The notes: generated from the sequence alone by a model not told the origin. DNA of 60,000 nt from Owenia fusiformis (GCA_903813345.2 CAIIXF020000011.1:34404166-34464165); one strand, 5' to 3'. Positions 1 through 12,396 are shown, counted from the stretch's first letter. Program-made: numbers and translations.

Positions 1-289
1 GTCCTACTTTCCATTGATTTATATGGTGACCTAAATACAACTCTTTCCCTTATTATCTTATACACAATCAGGGCCAGTAAGGGCCGATTATAAAGGGGAC
101 CATAATCCCCAGGGGACCATAATTTCTTTGTAAAAGGGTAGGAGGTCCTATCAAATTATGGTCCTACTCTCCATTGATTTATATGGTGACCTAAATACAA
201 CTCTTTCCCTCATAATCTTATACGCAATCAGGGCCAATAAGGGCCGTTAAGAAAGGGGACCATAAACCCTGGGGGACCATAATTTCTTT
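1..289. repeat. 160 bp tandem repeat, ~1.8 units, cut by window edge
   Basis: The block beginning GTCCTACTYTCCATTGATTT at base 1 repeats at 161 with about 90 percent identity and fades near 289. The array continues to the left of the window. Confidence 0.9.
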
Positions 290-624
290 CACACCGGCAC
301 CCAGTCTGGAAATCAGAAAAGTGTCGGAATTGCAAAATATTGACCTTTTATTGTGCTATTTCACCCTGTTCTAATTTGGCAACCACATTTGTCCTGAATT
401 TTGTAAATTGATCATCAGACACGATATAATATAATAACGGCTTAATCGACGTGTTGATTGTGTTCATGAGACAAGGTTTGTGAAGGTGGTGTTGGTCTGA
501 GACTAACATGGTAGTCTCAGTTGGTGTATTAAAAAATCCGCAATGTGTAAAAACATCGATATTTTTATAAGTTTATAGAAATCCGTCACTTCGGCGTTTT
601 CTATAACATAACTTGAACGTTATA
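290..624. other. non-coding, nothing recognised
   Basis: AT-rich single-copy-looking sequence with no coding or repeat signal noticed. Confidence 0.5.
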
Positions 625-3600
625 TAGACAGGTTCCAATTTCAGAATATCTCAAGGGAAAGACTTTTTGAGGCATTTTTTAGAAAAAGCAACAGACCTAT
701 TTTTTCTGGATCAGTTTTTTATGCTGATAAAGATATTAAAAGATGACAGCTCAACGGGGTGGTCACGACACTGCATTTTAGCGTTTTTACCCCCCTAGGA
801 AATTATCTTAGGGGGTACTATAATATTAGTTCATAACTCAAAGGATATATAAACTATTGTTCTGAGTTCTACAGCATACATTGTTAGTACAGAGATGAAT
901 ACTATCCTAAAGTTATAGGTTGATATCTTTGTTGGTTTCGGAAAAATACAATTAATTAGAAAAAATATGCAATTTTTGTCATTTTTTCTTGCTTATTTTA
1001 TATTTGTAGCTTCAAGCAAAATATGATAACTTTAACAGCTCAAAGTAGTATTCTAACAACATTCCCAAGCTATGTTTGATATTGTAATACATCTTTTATA
1101 GTGATGAAGTACAATTTTGTAATTTTAATATGACTTTATAATGCCCTACCCCTGGTAAATAGAAGAAAGTTGGTGTGGTTTTCTTCTGGTTTTAACATTT
1201 TATTGACTTCTTAGTTGAAGATACAATCAATTCTGTCAGTTAACCATGAGTTTCTTTTCAATGGTTAACTATTTCCATGAATAGAGGGTTGGGACCTCAA
1301 AAATACCAGAACTGTTAAGTGGCATCCTTGGGCATCCCTCTTCAGAGCATTTTCCTTATACTCCGATGAAATCTGCAGGGGATACTATAAGAAACCTATA
1401 TCTAAGATACTAATGAAGATACTGAATTCAAATTTTCAGGATTTGGTCCTGGTATGATACGTAATCTGTATGACAAAAATTACAAAAAGAAAAAACGTTG
1501 TTGCCATAGTAACAAGAATACCACACTATTTGTTTCCTAAGAAATGTGTTTTAAGAGGTTTTGTCATTCTCTTCATATTTTTAATTCTAAATATGTCTAT
1601 AATGTGGGATGATTAGAATTATGGTAAAGTAATCTTTTCTATTGTTTTATTGTTCTCTAAAACAGAAGTTGCTAAGGCACATAGATATATAGATCATAGA
1701 AAAAATGCTGGGATGATCGCTCTATTTGTCAGGAAATTAAAATGGAAACTGAAAAATGAGTTTCTTCCCACTGAATAGCAATTAATTTGGTAGACCATGG
1801 CTGACACGCACAAGAGAAAACGTTTTTTTATCTGTTCTATGTCATTGTGTTGTTATTTTTTATTTATCGTGGTCTGGGACTTATAACACCTAATGCCGAG
1901 TCTTCTCCAACTGCAAAGGAAGGCAAGATTTTAATAATGAACATTCATATATCTCAACAAATATGGCCTAAGACAATGATAAGGAAACTCTGAGGGAAAA
2001 TTAGACGAAACATTAATGTGAGTGGTCCAAAAATAACACTAACATGTTTTGGAAAAAGTTATGCTCTCGGGTGAATCAGTGCTCATTTAAGGATAGTCTG
2101 AATCAGGTGAATTTTTTAACTTAATTGTACCCCTCCCCCAAAACCCCCAAATTTTGACGAAATTGTCGAAAAGTGGCAAACAACATTCATTAAAGTTCAA
2201 TATGGCTATTTCGCTTCTATGTCATAAAGATATGATACGATCTCAGGTCAATCAATAAATTTCACAAGTGACACTCTATCTTATGAAGAAAATACTACCG
2301 TATATTTGAAGACATGTCAAAAATTTGGTGGAAATAAATTGTGTCACTCCTGATTTGACCTGCAAATGTTCAGGTAAGTTATCACAAACAATTTCAGACA
2401 GTTATATTTTTGATAACGGCTATTTCCTGACCATGAAGACAGGTATACAGGGATAATAAAGTCAATCGGACTCGGAGATATTTCACTAGCAATCAACCCA
2501 TCAATATATTTTTTCAAAGTTGTTGACCTCATTTTCACCAAAAATGCAATCATTTTAACAATGTTTCATGCATTACTATTCTTTATTTTAATATATCAAA
2601 TAGCTCTTGAAATGAAAACTGAATTCCCCTAAGATTAGTGTTCCCCATGTTATTTCCCCTTTGAAAAAATTCATGCTATCCATTGGTTTCAGTTCATTTT
2701 GGTCATCCAAATTCAGTGTCTTTAAAGTCCCTGGAGCAATCCACTTTTCCTCTTAGGAAAAAGAACATGTCTCAAAGCGTATTCTAATTATGCATTCAAC
2801 AATATAATTTAAGGTTGCATCTTTGGTAAAAACTAGGTCATCATTTTTAGTAAAAAGTATGTTGATTGGGCCATTCCCTTTAATATCACTTAGGTCTGAT
2901 TAATCATTATATTTACTTTTTTTGAAGATAATGAATAGATCTAAAAGATATACCTATGTTCATGGTCAGAAAATATTCATAATTCTGAAGTTGTTTACGA
3001 TAACCTACATGCTCATTTATAACATTATTATGTAAATACTATCAAATGCTTTAGTCATGACAGTTGAAGTAAACTGAAGTCTTGGTATTTAAATGCAGAA
3101 TCAGATCTATGTAGAGTAAACAAAATTGAAAGCAACATGTACAGTTGACAGTACAGTGTGATGCAACATCGGTGGGAAAGTCATGTTTGGTTAATAAAAA
3201 AGATTCTTAGCTACTTTTCTAACATCTGGCTGTGATGCATCATGGCTTAATGAGGACTCTGCTATATGGTCAGATGATGAGAACTAACAGTTTTACGGAA
3301 CTTTTGCCATGTTTTGCACATTGTAAATGACCCTTCTGAATGGGTTGTAAAGGTATATACCAGGAGGTATATATGGCTCAAATGACTCGTACCCTAGTAC
3401 ATGGGGCACTGTAGTACATTACTTGTGCATGACTAGACCATAGTCTGGTTGCTCAAATGAGATCAATTGATGATTATAATGTTTAGACTTTATGTCAATG
3501 TCCTCTCTAGTATGTGATTACACTAGATTTCATTATGATACATGTACTAAATTGAAAACTTACATATAAAATATCTTAAGTCCTATATTCTAGTAATAAA

Positions 3601-4240
3601 TGAATTAGAATGTCGCCTAACATTTGATGATGGTATAGATTTATTGATTTGGTGTCTATCAATACATTTTTCTAACTTAATGCTGCAAAATGATTAAATT
3701 CACCACATCCACTTTCTTCAATTTTCCAGGGGTAGGGGACTATAAAGTCATATTAAAATTACAAAATAGTACTTCATAACTAAAATAGATGTATTACAAT
3801 ACCCCATATAGCTTGGAAATGATTTTAGAATACTACTATGAGCTGTTAAAGCTGTCATATTTTGCTTGAAGCTACAAATATAAAATTGGCAAGACAAAAA
3901 TTGCGTATCTTTTTCCTGTTTATTGTATTTTTTCTGAGACCAATAAGGGTATCAACCTATTACTTTAGGATAGTATTCATATTTGTACTAGAAATGTATG
4001 GTATACAACTCAGAACAATAGCTCATATATCCTTTGAGTTATGAACTAGTTTCATAGTACCCCCTAGAATATTTTCCTAGGGGGGTAAACATGCCAAAAT
4101 TCAGTGTCGTGACCACCCCGTTGAGCTGTCATCTTTTAATATCTTTATCAGCATGAAAAACTGATCGAGTAAAAATAGGTCTGTTGCTTTTTCTAAAAAA
4201 TGCCTCAAAAACTTGAATTATTAGAATTGGAACCTGTCTA
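625..4240. mobile_element. 3.6 kb element with ~540 bp terminal inverted repeats
   Basis: Arms 625-1181 and 3700-4240 are diverged inverted copies of each other (shared blocks include TAGACAGGTTCC at the outer tips, GATGACAGCTCAACGGGGTG, and CCTAGG-rich CCCCCTAG stretches). The arms enclose 2.5 kb without a convincing ORF. Long arms and no transposase suggest a foldback or long-TIR non-autonomous DNA transposon. An old inverted duplication is the alternative. The target duplication is unclear (flanks TATA and ATA). Confidence 0.65.
2371..3011. repeat. palindromic dispersed repeat, copy A
   Basis: This 641 bp block begins and ends with inverted versions of GATAACCTACRTG and is an imperfect palindrome overall. 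A related copy lies at 28391-29064. It is nested inside the larger inverted-repeat element. Confidence 0.6.
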
Positions 4241-4676
4241 ATACGCTCATACTACACACTGCTGCTTTTGAATTCCATTATCATCATAAGCTATCATAAG
4301 TAAGTCAGGAATGTACAATTCTTTCATTTAACAAAAATGCATCTCGAGACCTCCACAATAAAATCTTCTTTTAGATACTGTATGAAAGCTCATGAAACAA
4401 AGACTTGAGATGAGACTAGCTTTTTTAAGGCATCACTGACATTCTTAATGAAATTTTTTTGCACACATCATTTCATGTATTTATCTAAGTAAGTAATTTC
4501 AAGGTTGGGGTTATTTTGCAGTAGTGTTGAAGAAGGAGATGTCCTCCTTTCAATCCTAATGAATTTGGACATTTTTGCATGCATCTAATTAAATCTCCAA
4601 TAATGCACATCAGATAGCTACTGTAGCTACAGTAGCTTGATCAGGCGCGGAATCTTTTTCACTTACAGTTACTGTA
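4241..4676. other. non-coding; contains a 22 bp perfect palindrome at 4616-4637
   Basis: No gene seen. The palindrome is centred on TGTAGCTACA and abuts the transposon that starts at 4677. Confidence 0.5.
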
Positions 4677-5529
4677 CAGAGGCGTAGCTAGCCCATTTTG
4701 CGAGTGTACGCCCGTATGATTTCCCGGTTTTATCAAAATTAACAAAACGATGGTTCCATAAAATAGGAAGATCCCGGGTGTTCAGAAGATAGGGGACACA
4801 CTAAACACTCTTAATTCAATGAAGGAAATATGTATTGTTTGATCATTTTGACATTGCTTTTTAAAGGGATTGAATTAACTGTACTAACAGATAATATTCG
4901 GGAAACAAAATAGACAGATTCTATATAATCATGCCATCGGCGATCGAAGCCGTCTATCAAGGCGATTTTATTCTTTGGGCTACCTAAAACTGTATGTATG
5001 AGGCTCATTGTTTTAAGCTTTTGTGGTCATTCTCCATGAAATATTATTATTTTTCCTTTGTTTTTATCTAGCTCACAAGATGATTAACAATAAAAGAACA
5101 GTTACACGACCGTCTCAACTCCATTTCGGATCTTAACAATCTGTACGTGATTCTATAGAATAAATTCTATCTTTCTGTTTTTTTGCATTTGCGAACATGT
5201 CAATAACAGTATCAATGTTTATATCCTGTTCCCTATGGATATATGTTCTTGCCGGGGCCGCCATTGAAGAATACACAACTACAATGTCAACTCAACTGAA
5301 ACGAAATAAAATCCTCTAATTATCAGTAGCTAACTGATTCAAAACAAAGAAAATGAAATAATCGAGAACTTTTTTATTTATTAACACGAGTCTTCATAGA
5401 TCTCCTATCGATTTCTATCTCTTGGTAAAATATTTATTTTCCATCATAATTAATCAGGTAAATTTTATTTTTCCTTAAAATTTGAGAGTACGCCTGGGCG
5501 TACTTGGCGTATACGTAGCTACGCCACTG
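4677..5529. mobile_element. 853 bp non-autonomous DNA transposon, 5 bp target duplication CTGTA
   Basis: The left end CAGAGGCGTAGCTA and right end TAGCTACGCCACTG are inverted repeats. CTGTA occurs directly on both sides (4672-4676 and 5530-5534). The only open frame inside (5008-4811, minus) resembles nothing known. The terminal pattern CAGNNNCGTAGC is shared with the MITE family at 36.7-48.4 kb. Confidence 0.75.
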
Positions 5530-5652
5530 CTGTAGTAATATTAACTGAGGCCTAGTGTGTTTAAAACGCCCTACAGTGTAAAAAGGGTTGTTTATACGTA
5601 TTTAAAGTTTAAAACCCCCACTTAGGTCGCAACACAATAGAATGAGTTGAGG

Positions 5653-5658
5653 TTTATT
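5653..5658 (-). terminator. candidate poly(A) signal of ebony-like gene
   Basis: AATAAA on the minus strand lies about 145 bp past the TGA stop. It is the first canonical hexamer downstream, so a short 3' UTR is likely. Confidence 0.5.
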
Positions 5659-5802
5659 TGAAAAAATGTCCAGTTGTATGAAAAAGAAAGTACATTCTTT
5701 TTCTATTATAAAGAATGGTCATTTGGCACTTTCCAAAACCAGAGTAGCACAAAAGATGATTGACCGTCACATGCAGTAATAATAACTTATGTTAATTATA
5801 TT

Positions 5803-5940
5803 TCACTCTTTGAAGTATTTAACCATAGATTTGGCCTGCATTTTATCAGGAAGATCTTTGAACGGTTTCCTTCCTTGGAAGACAAAATCCTTTATTCCAA
5901 TAGAGTATTCAACGATGTAGCCCATGTACTGACTGACATC
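5803..5940 (-). CDS. ebony-like: ebony-like coding exon 2 (residues 806-850)
   Basis: A TTTGCAG acceptor is followed in phase by 45 codons and TGA. The peptide starts DVSQYMGY and ends KYFKE, with many basic and aromatic residues, and completes the amine-acceptor domain. It is too short for standard ORF listing and was found by extending the gene past the first donor. Confidence 0.88.
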   Translation of the reverse strand, partial: DVSQYMGYIVEYSIGIKDFVFQGRKPFKDLPDKMQAKSMVKYFKE

Positions 5941-8900
5941 CTGCAAACAAATAAAACAAGTTTTACGCATTTGATTACAACATTGCCATTTGCATTCGTT
6001 CGACTTTCTTAACTAGCGCACAGGGTACAACATATGTAAGCCTGATTTTATCTGAACTGTTCTGTTTAATATGATCGAGATTAATTAAGAAATACAGACC
6101 GAAGGGCAGGTATTATATCGACGACGAACGACGATTGAACACCACAGTGCTAGGCACAAACGTTTTCTCTGTACCCCAAACGACCGAAGGAAGGACGAAT
6201 TTTGCATGAATCGTCTCTTTTATTTCCTACTTTCGGTTTAGGGTTTGCACTGAAGGAAACACTAAATACAGACCAAATATTGTATCGACGAATAGATACC
6301 GGGCGAAATATTGACTTTATTCACAGATTAAAGAAGGCATAAATACAGTCATGTTCAAATTATACGAAATACGAGGGTTGTCCCATAAGTCTTAAAATTT
6401 TCATTCTAATTCAAAAAGATTTTAATGGATTTGGCTGAAAATTGGTATGTATCAAGATCAATCTTCAGTATGTGATAGTTTCATAATAAGTGCCATTTTG
6501 GTGCAATCTCGAGCCATTGGACTGAACTCGTGCTATTCCAAGGGTGTCAGGTGAGTACTTACCGCAGTTACCATGTGCGTATTGACAGACACCATACCAT
6601 CATATCCTCTTTCCTTTGCTATTCGAATACTCTCTTCTTCCATAAGGTGAATCAGCGCAACATTGTCTTTTTCAGGGACCGAAACATCAGTCCCAGCTTG
6701 CATCGAGCAAACCCATTTCCCATGCCCCGATAGCTTCTCTCTCAAAGGGGCTTCACACTGTTCTAACAGAGCACCGATAGGTTCAAGACTCGGAGGAAAG
6801 AAGACATCGCAATCAGAGTCGAGATCAATATTGATCCCAGCAGCCACCAGTCTTCCAGAGCTGGTATTTCTCACTGCTACTGACAGGCGATCCTCTAATA
6901 CGGTTGACCAGAGGCTCTTGACGTGAAGCATGAAAGCATCTTTATCAGCTGATAGTGCGCATGTCATCGGCTCTTTGGCGCAGAAACATTCGGCCATCAT
7001 AGGGATTACGCTATCTCTGTCTTCACAGTCATTCAGAGGAAATACTTGATATTTCCGTGAGTCTCCATGGTGATTTAATGTTCCCGTTGATGCTCTGGCG
7101 AGTGCTATTATTTCTCCAATATTTATAGCCTTTAGGAAATCTCCGATACTTATCTTTAATCCAGCGTCTTTCATTTTCACTAATGTAGCTAGAGCGTTTA
7201 TTGAATTCCCGCCAATTTTGAAGAAGTCGTCTGCAAGTGTAATCGATGATGAATTGACACCAATTTCAGATGCCACTATGGAAACTACTTGGCGAGTGAG
7301 AGAGTCGTCAAATTGTTCGAGGATACTACTACTCCCCGGGTCGTTTTCAATTTGATCTTTATAATACTTCAGTAGCGCTCTTTGGTCAACCTTCATCGTG
7401 TGATTTTGCAATGGTATCTTATCCACTTTGCATATTCTTGGAAGCATGTATGATGGCAGGGCGCCCTGACACAGTTGTTGTACTCGCTCAACAGAAACTG
7501 CCTGACCAAGTTTGGGCGCTATGAACGCTACAAGTGTTTGTGCACCGCCTGGAGTAACATAAACTAAAACAACACAACCTTCAATTGTAATATCCTCTAG
7601 AATTGTTCTCACGATTTCATTTGTGTTGACCCTATGACCTCTGATTTTAATTTGGGCATCTTTACGTCCTTCATAAAACACATTATCTCCCACGATCCTG
7701 CCATAGTCACCGGTTCTATACAATACATCAAACCCAATTTCGTTTGAAAATCTGTTATGGAGAAAGTTGTCAGGGGCTTCATCACTGATATATCCATCTG
7801 CAACGTTGGATCCAGTGACAAAAATTTCACCAACTGATCCTTCGGGCAATATGGACATAGCATCATCCAATATGTAGATATCAGTGTTGAAAATTGCTGA
7901 CCCTATTGATATACTACCATCCATTGTCCCTGCGTCAACATCACCTTTATTGTTGAATATTGCGCATGTGACATCTCCGGTTGTTTCCGAACTTCCGTAT
8001 AGATTTGCAAGGCTGTGTCCGGTTGGGAAAATATCGAAAAACCCACGCAACACATCTAATGGGAGATTCTCCCCACTGCATATGAACAAATTTGTTTTGT
8101 GCAGGCGATTGCTTTCGCCGTTCATTTTTAGATACATCAGTATGCTTCTCAAAAGTGTTGGCACCGCCACTAAGCGAGTGACGCAATGCTCTTCGAGGGC
8201 GCTTATCAAGGACTCTGGGTTAACTGTTGTGTCCTTGGAGAGAATAACGATAGGAATCCCGTGGAGTAAACAAGCGAAGGTTTCAGTTATGAAGTCAACA
8301 AACAAGAATGATGTCTTTGAACACCCTATGTCTGATTCAGAAAAAGGAATCTCTCGCCATTGCCAAGATAATCTATTGAAGATATTACCATGTTTTAGTT
8401 TTACACCTTTGGGCTTGCCAGTAGTCCCTGATGTGTACAGAACACAAGCTATGCAATCGTCGTCATTTTCCAAATCGAGAAATGTTTCTTCGTTTGACAG
8501 GTTTTCACGAGAACTTTCGAGAGCAGTAGCAGTTGAAATGGCATCATCGTAATCAACCTGAAGTAATGCGTTATTGCCGATGCGATCTTTAGTAGTTGTT
8601 ACAACACAAACGGGTCGACTTTCATCGACCATAACTTTCAGCCTCCCCTCAGGGAGTCCATCATCGAGCGGCATGTACGCCAACCCTAATTTCCACACAC
8701 TCAGAACTGTGACCATCCTTTTTATTCCCGGGGGAATGAGAACACCAACCAAATGAGATTTTTCATGTTTGCAGTTCTTGAATGCTTCATCCAGTTGTTT
8801 CAACAAGCCTCTTGCCAAAAGATTAGCGTGTTCATTTAATTCACCAAATGTGATTTTTTGTTCATCGAATATTATAGCATTCTTATCGTAAATCCTCCGT

Positions 8901-8977
8901 GGCTTTATGGTATCTTCAAAATAATGATGGAGAAGGGGGATTGGAATGTCCACCCTCTCCCCTCGCATTATACTCAT
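5803..8977 (-). CDS. ebony-like: Ebony-like NRPS-type amine conjugase (A-PCP-amine acceptor domain), 850 aa
   Basis: Coding exons 8977-6563 and 5940-5803 join in phase 0 to 850 residues, close to Drosophila Ebony (about 880). The order seen is an adenylation domain (A3 YTSGTTGKPKGV at 181-192, A4-like FVDFITE at 226-232, A5 NLYGSSETTGD at 325-335, A7 YRTGD at 420-424, A8 GRKDAQIKIRGHRVNTNEI at 437-455, A10 lysine K529 in TMKVD), then a carrier domain with phosphopantetheine Ser592 in KIGGNSINA, then about 210 residues without condensation-domain motifs. In Drosophila Ebony this last region folds like an arylalkylamine N-acetyltransferase and joins beta-alanine to dopamine or histamine. By inference this protein activates beta-alanine or a similar amino acid and couples it to an amine in the cytosol. 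The actual substrates cannot be read from the sequence. The start is set by in-frame stops just upstream of the ATG. No frameshift or missing catalytic residue is seen. Confidence 0.94.
6369..6545. mobile_element. mariner-type terminal fragment in ebony-like intron
   Basis: TACGAGGGTTGTCCCATAAG has the form of a mariner terminal repeat and sits in the single coding intron, close to the exon 1 donor. No matching opposite end or transposase is seen in the 622 bp intron; the rest is plain AT-rich sequence. Confidence 0.35.
6563..8977 (-). CDS. ebony-like: ebony-like coding exon 1 (residues 1-805)
   Basis: This single 2415 bp exon holds the whole adenylation and carrier domains and most of the C-terminal domain. 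It ends at a GTAAGT donor (GT at 6562-6561) after codon GCG. The open frame runs 27 bp on into the intron to a stop at 6533, so an unspliced ORF call would give a false C-terminus. Confidence 0.93.
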
Positions 8978-9030
8978 CGATTTGGTTCACCCCTAGTGTT
9001 CTAAACCTTCAGCCCAGACTGCTCAGATCT
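8978..9030 (-). other. ebony-like: ebony-like 5' UTR segment with splice acceptor
   Basis: On the minus strand a strong pyrimidine tract ending TTTTCCTTTTCAG lies just before 9030. Stops in frame with the ATG follow it, so this is probably the start of an exon containing the last 53 bp of 5' UTR. The upstream non-coding exon and the promoter were not located. Confidence 0.55.
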
Positions 9031-10640
9031 CTGAAAAGGAAAACACAACTTAGAAGTTCGCATTTAAAATTAGTGCAATGCAAGCAAGGTACACTATTGT
9101 TCTTGAAAGTATATTTATAATTTCCATATTTCAAAATATGTTTTAGCATCCTTATTAACGCATGTTTTGTAATATCGTAATCACTTCTTTACCCTCATTG
9201 TGTTCTAGTAGAGATACACGACCCTTGTTCGCCGTCAAAGAAGCTGCAATTCATGCAGTGTATTATTGCGGCTGTGAGCCTATTCAAATAATACCTACAG
9301 CCGGATTGAGCCTGGGAACGGAAGTTTCAAGAAAAGCAGAATGATCGATCAAGTCTCGTATTTTCTGATATATTCTCAACAGCAAATTCATGCTTTGATT
9401 GATACAGAAATTAGTTTGTTACAACAATGAAAACAGTCAAATAATCCAATATGCCTCTGTCTGAGAGGCTTAATTACTGCAATATAGGCATTCCAGTATC
9501 CCAAAATATAATTTTGAAAATATATTTAGATGATTATATAATGTTTTTAGCTCATTTATCTTCCAAAATATTGTATTCTTTAAACCGTGACACTATAATA
9601 AAATGTTAAAAGATAATAGTGAGATTTCGCATCATGAAGGAGTCATCTCTTATAAAACGTTGTTCATAAGTGAGTTAATATTTTTCACGTCAATGCATAA
9701 TTATTACTAGTAAGGAATCATGGTGGTACTTGGTATACCCAGTCCACCTTATAAACAAGGAACTTGGATGAGAAAATAATTCATTCTTGGTGAAAAGAAC
9801 ATTAGATGAAATACATCTGTTTGCAAAACGCTAGATTTCAATATTACAACCTATTACATAGTTGTAACGTATCGCTATACGTATAATCATAAGTTGTACT
9901 CACTTATGAGTGAAATCTCTCTTACGAACACCAAAATTCACTTATAATTTTTTTAGTACATTTTGATATCGTTGAACAAACAAGCGCGTCTTGACCAACA
10001 ATATTGATTATGACTAAGGATTATTGGGGATGTAGATAGAATACTATCTTGATTGAAGATATGTACAACTTTAGCGTTACAATTCTAAGCCGATTATTAT
10101 CGTCCCCTTGATTCTGAGATTACAATATTAACGTCTTTAGCTGAGATTTCAGCAGATGTATTTGGTATCACATCCTTGATTGATCGACCCCTCTTGACAA
10201 TCCTACATTCCGCTATCGTAACTTATATTGATTAATGTCCATATTGTATTTGCTATGATATCGTCTACCAGAAAATACTTTTATGATAACCATGCATTTA
10301 GGTCATTTAGCTGTGTCAATAAAATCTGTCCATTTAAGATTAGACAGTTTTAATTGTATACTAAGTATTCTGTTTTAACGGTCACCTTATCATAGGAACA
10401 CACAACATCGGTTGCAGGCGAGGGTCTTTCTATCTATAAATCCCCAAACGATTCATTATTATGGCGGAATACTTATATCAGATCAAAGGACAAATTCACG
10501 TATCTCCTTTTTCATAAATGGCAATAAAGACGTATCAGCTGAAAACATATACGAATTGCCATTTGGAATGCGCAACGGGATTTCTGAAATATGCAAAACA
10601 ACATTCAACAAAATGACAATATATATAAGGGTTATGTACT
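9031..10640. other. intergenic, nothing recognised
   Basis: AT-rich sequence upstream of the ebony-like gene. Any first exon and promoter of that gene should lie here, but no TATA box or convincing donor was identified. Confidence 0.4.
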
Positions 10641-10642
10641 GG

Positions 10643-10760
10643 GAGGTTTTGGATATGGGGTTTATCCAGAGGGAGATATGCATATCTACCTGAGGGACCG
10701 TAGGGACCGAAGGTAGATGTGCATATCTCACGAGGGATGAACCCCATATCCAAACCGACC
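10643..10760. repeat. ~118 bp imperfect hairpin, dispersed family
   Basis: A left arm with GGTTTTGGATATGGGGTTTA and a right arm ending CCCCATATCCAAACC flank a ~20 bp loop. Related sequence occurs at 48925-48975 (inverted) and about 56450-56490. Confidence 0.6.
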
Positions 10761-10772
10761 GTTCATAACTGC

Positions 10773-10967
10773 TTTATCCTATACCAAGTAGAGTTTTCAG
10801 TGAAATTACCGGAAGCGGGAAGATATGCACCGAAGCGGGAAGATATGCACTGAAGCGGGAGATATGGCGGGAGATATGGAGGTTCTGGATATGGAAACCT
10901 CAAAATCAGGATACGGGATATATCTTACCAACTTATCTCCCTAAAACTCAACTTGGCATAGGATAAA
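10773..10967. mobile_element. 195 bp MITE-like element with 25 bp inverted ends
   Basis: The ends TTTATCCTATACCAAGTAGA and (inverted) TTTATCCTATGCCAAGTTGA match at 23 of 25 positions. Inside is a short ~21 bp tandem repeat containing GAAGCGGGAAGATATGCAC. Confidence 0.55.
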
Positions 10968-12268
10968 TGTAATTATTTTATAGATTGATATCGATTATGT
11001 AACATATTCTAATGCAAAATATCTATTTCAGTTTTAGTTTGACAAAAACTATATACTCACATAAATGTAGGCCCTTTTGATGTTTGATTGAGACGGCACG
11101 ATTTCCGAATAACAATCAAATTATGCACTATGCTAAATGCTTGCATCACTCTGCCACATCTTGCAAGTTCTGGCGTCAAATTCTTGTATATCCCAAATCA
11201 CAAATGATGTGCAGAACTGTGAAAGAATTAAACGACAATTTGATTTCCGATCTGAGTGCTTGAAAAAATCTTCTGCTAGAAAATGCTATCACGTGATCTT
11301 AACGCTTGCATTTCATTGGATGATGTGAGTCACGTGATCGTTGATGATCGCTTCTTCTCCTTAATTAATCGTTGAGAATAGCCGTAAATGTCAAGAGATT
11401 CTTATAACTCATTAGGTAGCATATGGCGATGAGAGGTAAGCCTAGTAAGACGAATCATACTGATTAAATCACTACTCAATAGAATTTTCCACAGAGCAAT
11501 GCAATAAATTTTCCAAATGCCAGAGTTCTTAATCTATTTCTCTGATATTGTCTTAGAATTCTCTAGAAATGATGAGTACAATTCTCCATGGCAAATTTTA
11601 GATGACGATGATTAGAAAAGTTGTAGTCGATCATTTGGCCAATAAAACGACAAGGTCTATGAACGACAACACTAACTTTTATGTTGGTCTTGACCTATAA
11701 TGTGACCTATATAAATGTATGACCTTAACAAAAACAACTTCGAGAAGCCTGAAACACTTGGGTGTTGTTTTATCAATTACATGTACATACGTTTCGTTGT
11801 CATTCGTCTGATTAGTTTTGTGCCCGTTTTGTGCATTTGCGTTATTTTCAAATACTACCTATGTCTTGATCTAAGATCGCATTTGCTGTCTCTGCTTGCG
11901 AATTAAGTTCTTCCTGAGACGTTCTTCTTTATCTATCGATGATTGAATTACGAAATATGGATGTGATATATTGATCTTAACAATCGCTTGGAAGTGTTTT
12001 AGAATAACAAACAAGTCTGGAGTTTATCAAAGTGATTGAATTACGAGGAGCAATTAGATGGCGACGAATATAAGGGAAGAAAAATTAAATAAATGCTATT
12101 TTTAGTGGAAATGGGGATAACTAGTATCTTTCGATAAAAACAGTCTAAACATGTAAAAACAAAATAAACTGGATCAATTTCTCACAGATCCCACTGCATT
12201 CATTACTAACCCTGAACATATCTCTCAACCCTAATCATATCCCTGACTCTACACATTAACCCCTACTT
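10968..12268. other. intergenic, nothing recognised
   Basis: Short ORFs here look random, with no domain or splice structure. Confidence 0.45.
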
Positions 12269-12396
12269 AACCTAAACCCTAACCCTAAAAACAATCGGAA
12301 TTTCGCTCGGCCACCTCTATTTTATCCTACTAAACCTAAACCCTAACCCTAAAAACAATTTGAATTTCGCTCGGCCACCTATATTTTATGGCATCG
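12269..12396. repeat. 64 bp tandem duplication with telomere-like CCCTAA units
   Basis: Two copies of AACCTAAACCCTAACCC followed by AATTTCGCTCGGCCACCT, spaced 64 bp. Each has two to three CCCTAA-type hexamers. Confidence 0.7.

Noticed and set aside
4811-5008. 65-codon minus-strand ORF
   Set aside because: Inside the 853 bp transposon. Too short and unlike any transposase.
7884-8552. 222-codon open frame on the plus strand
   Set aside because: Exact antisense of the Ebony-like adenylation domain. No own domain, and explained as a shadow.
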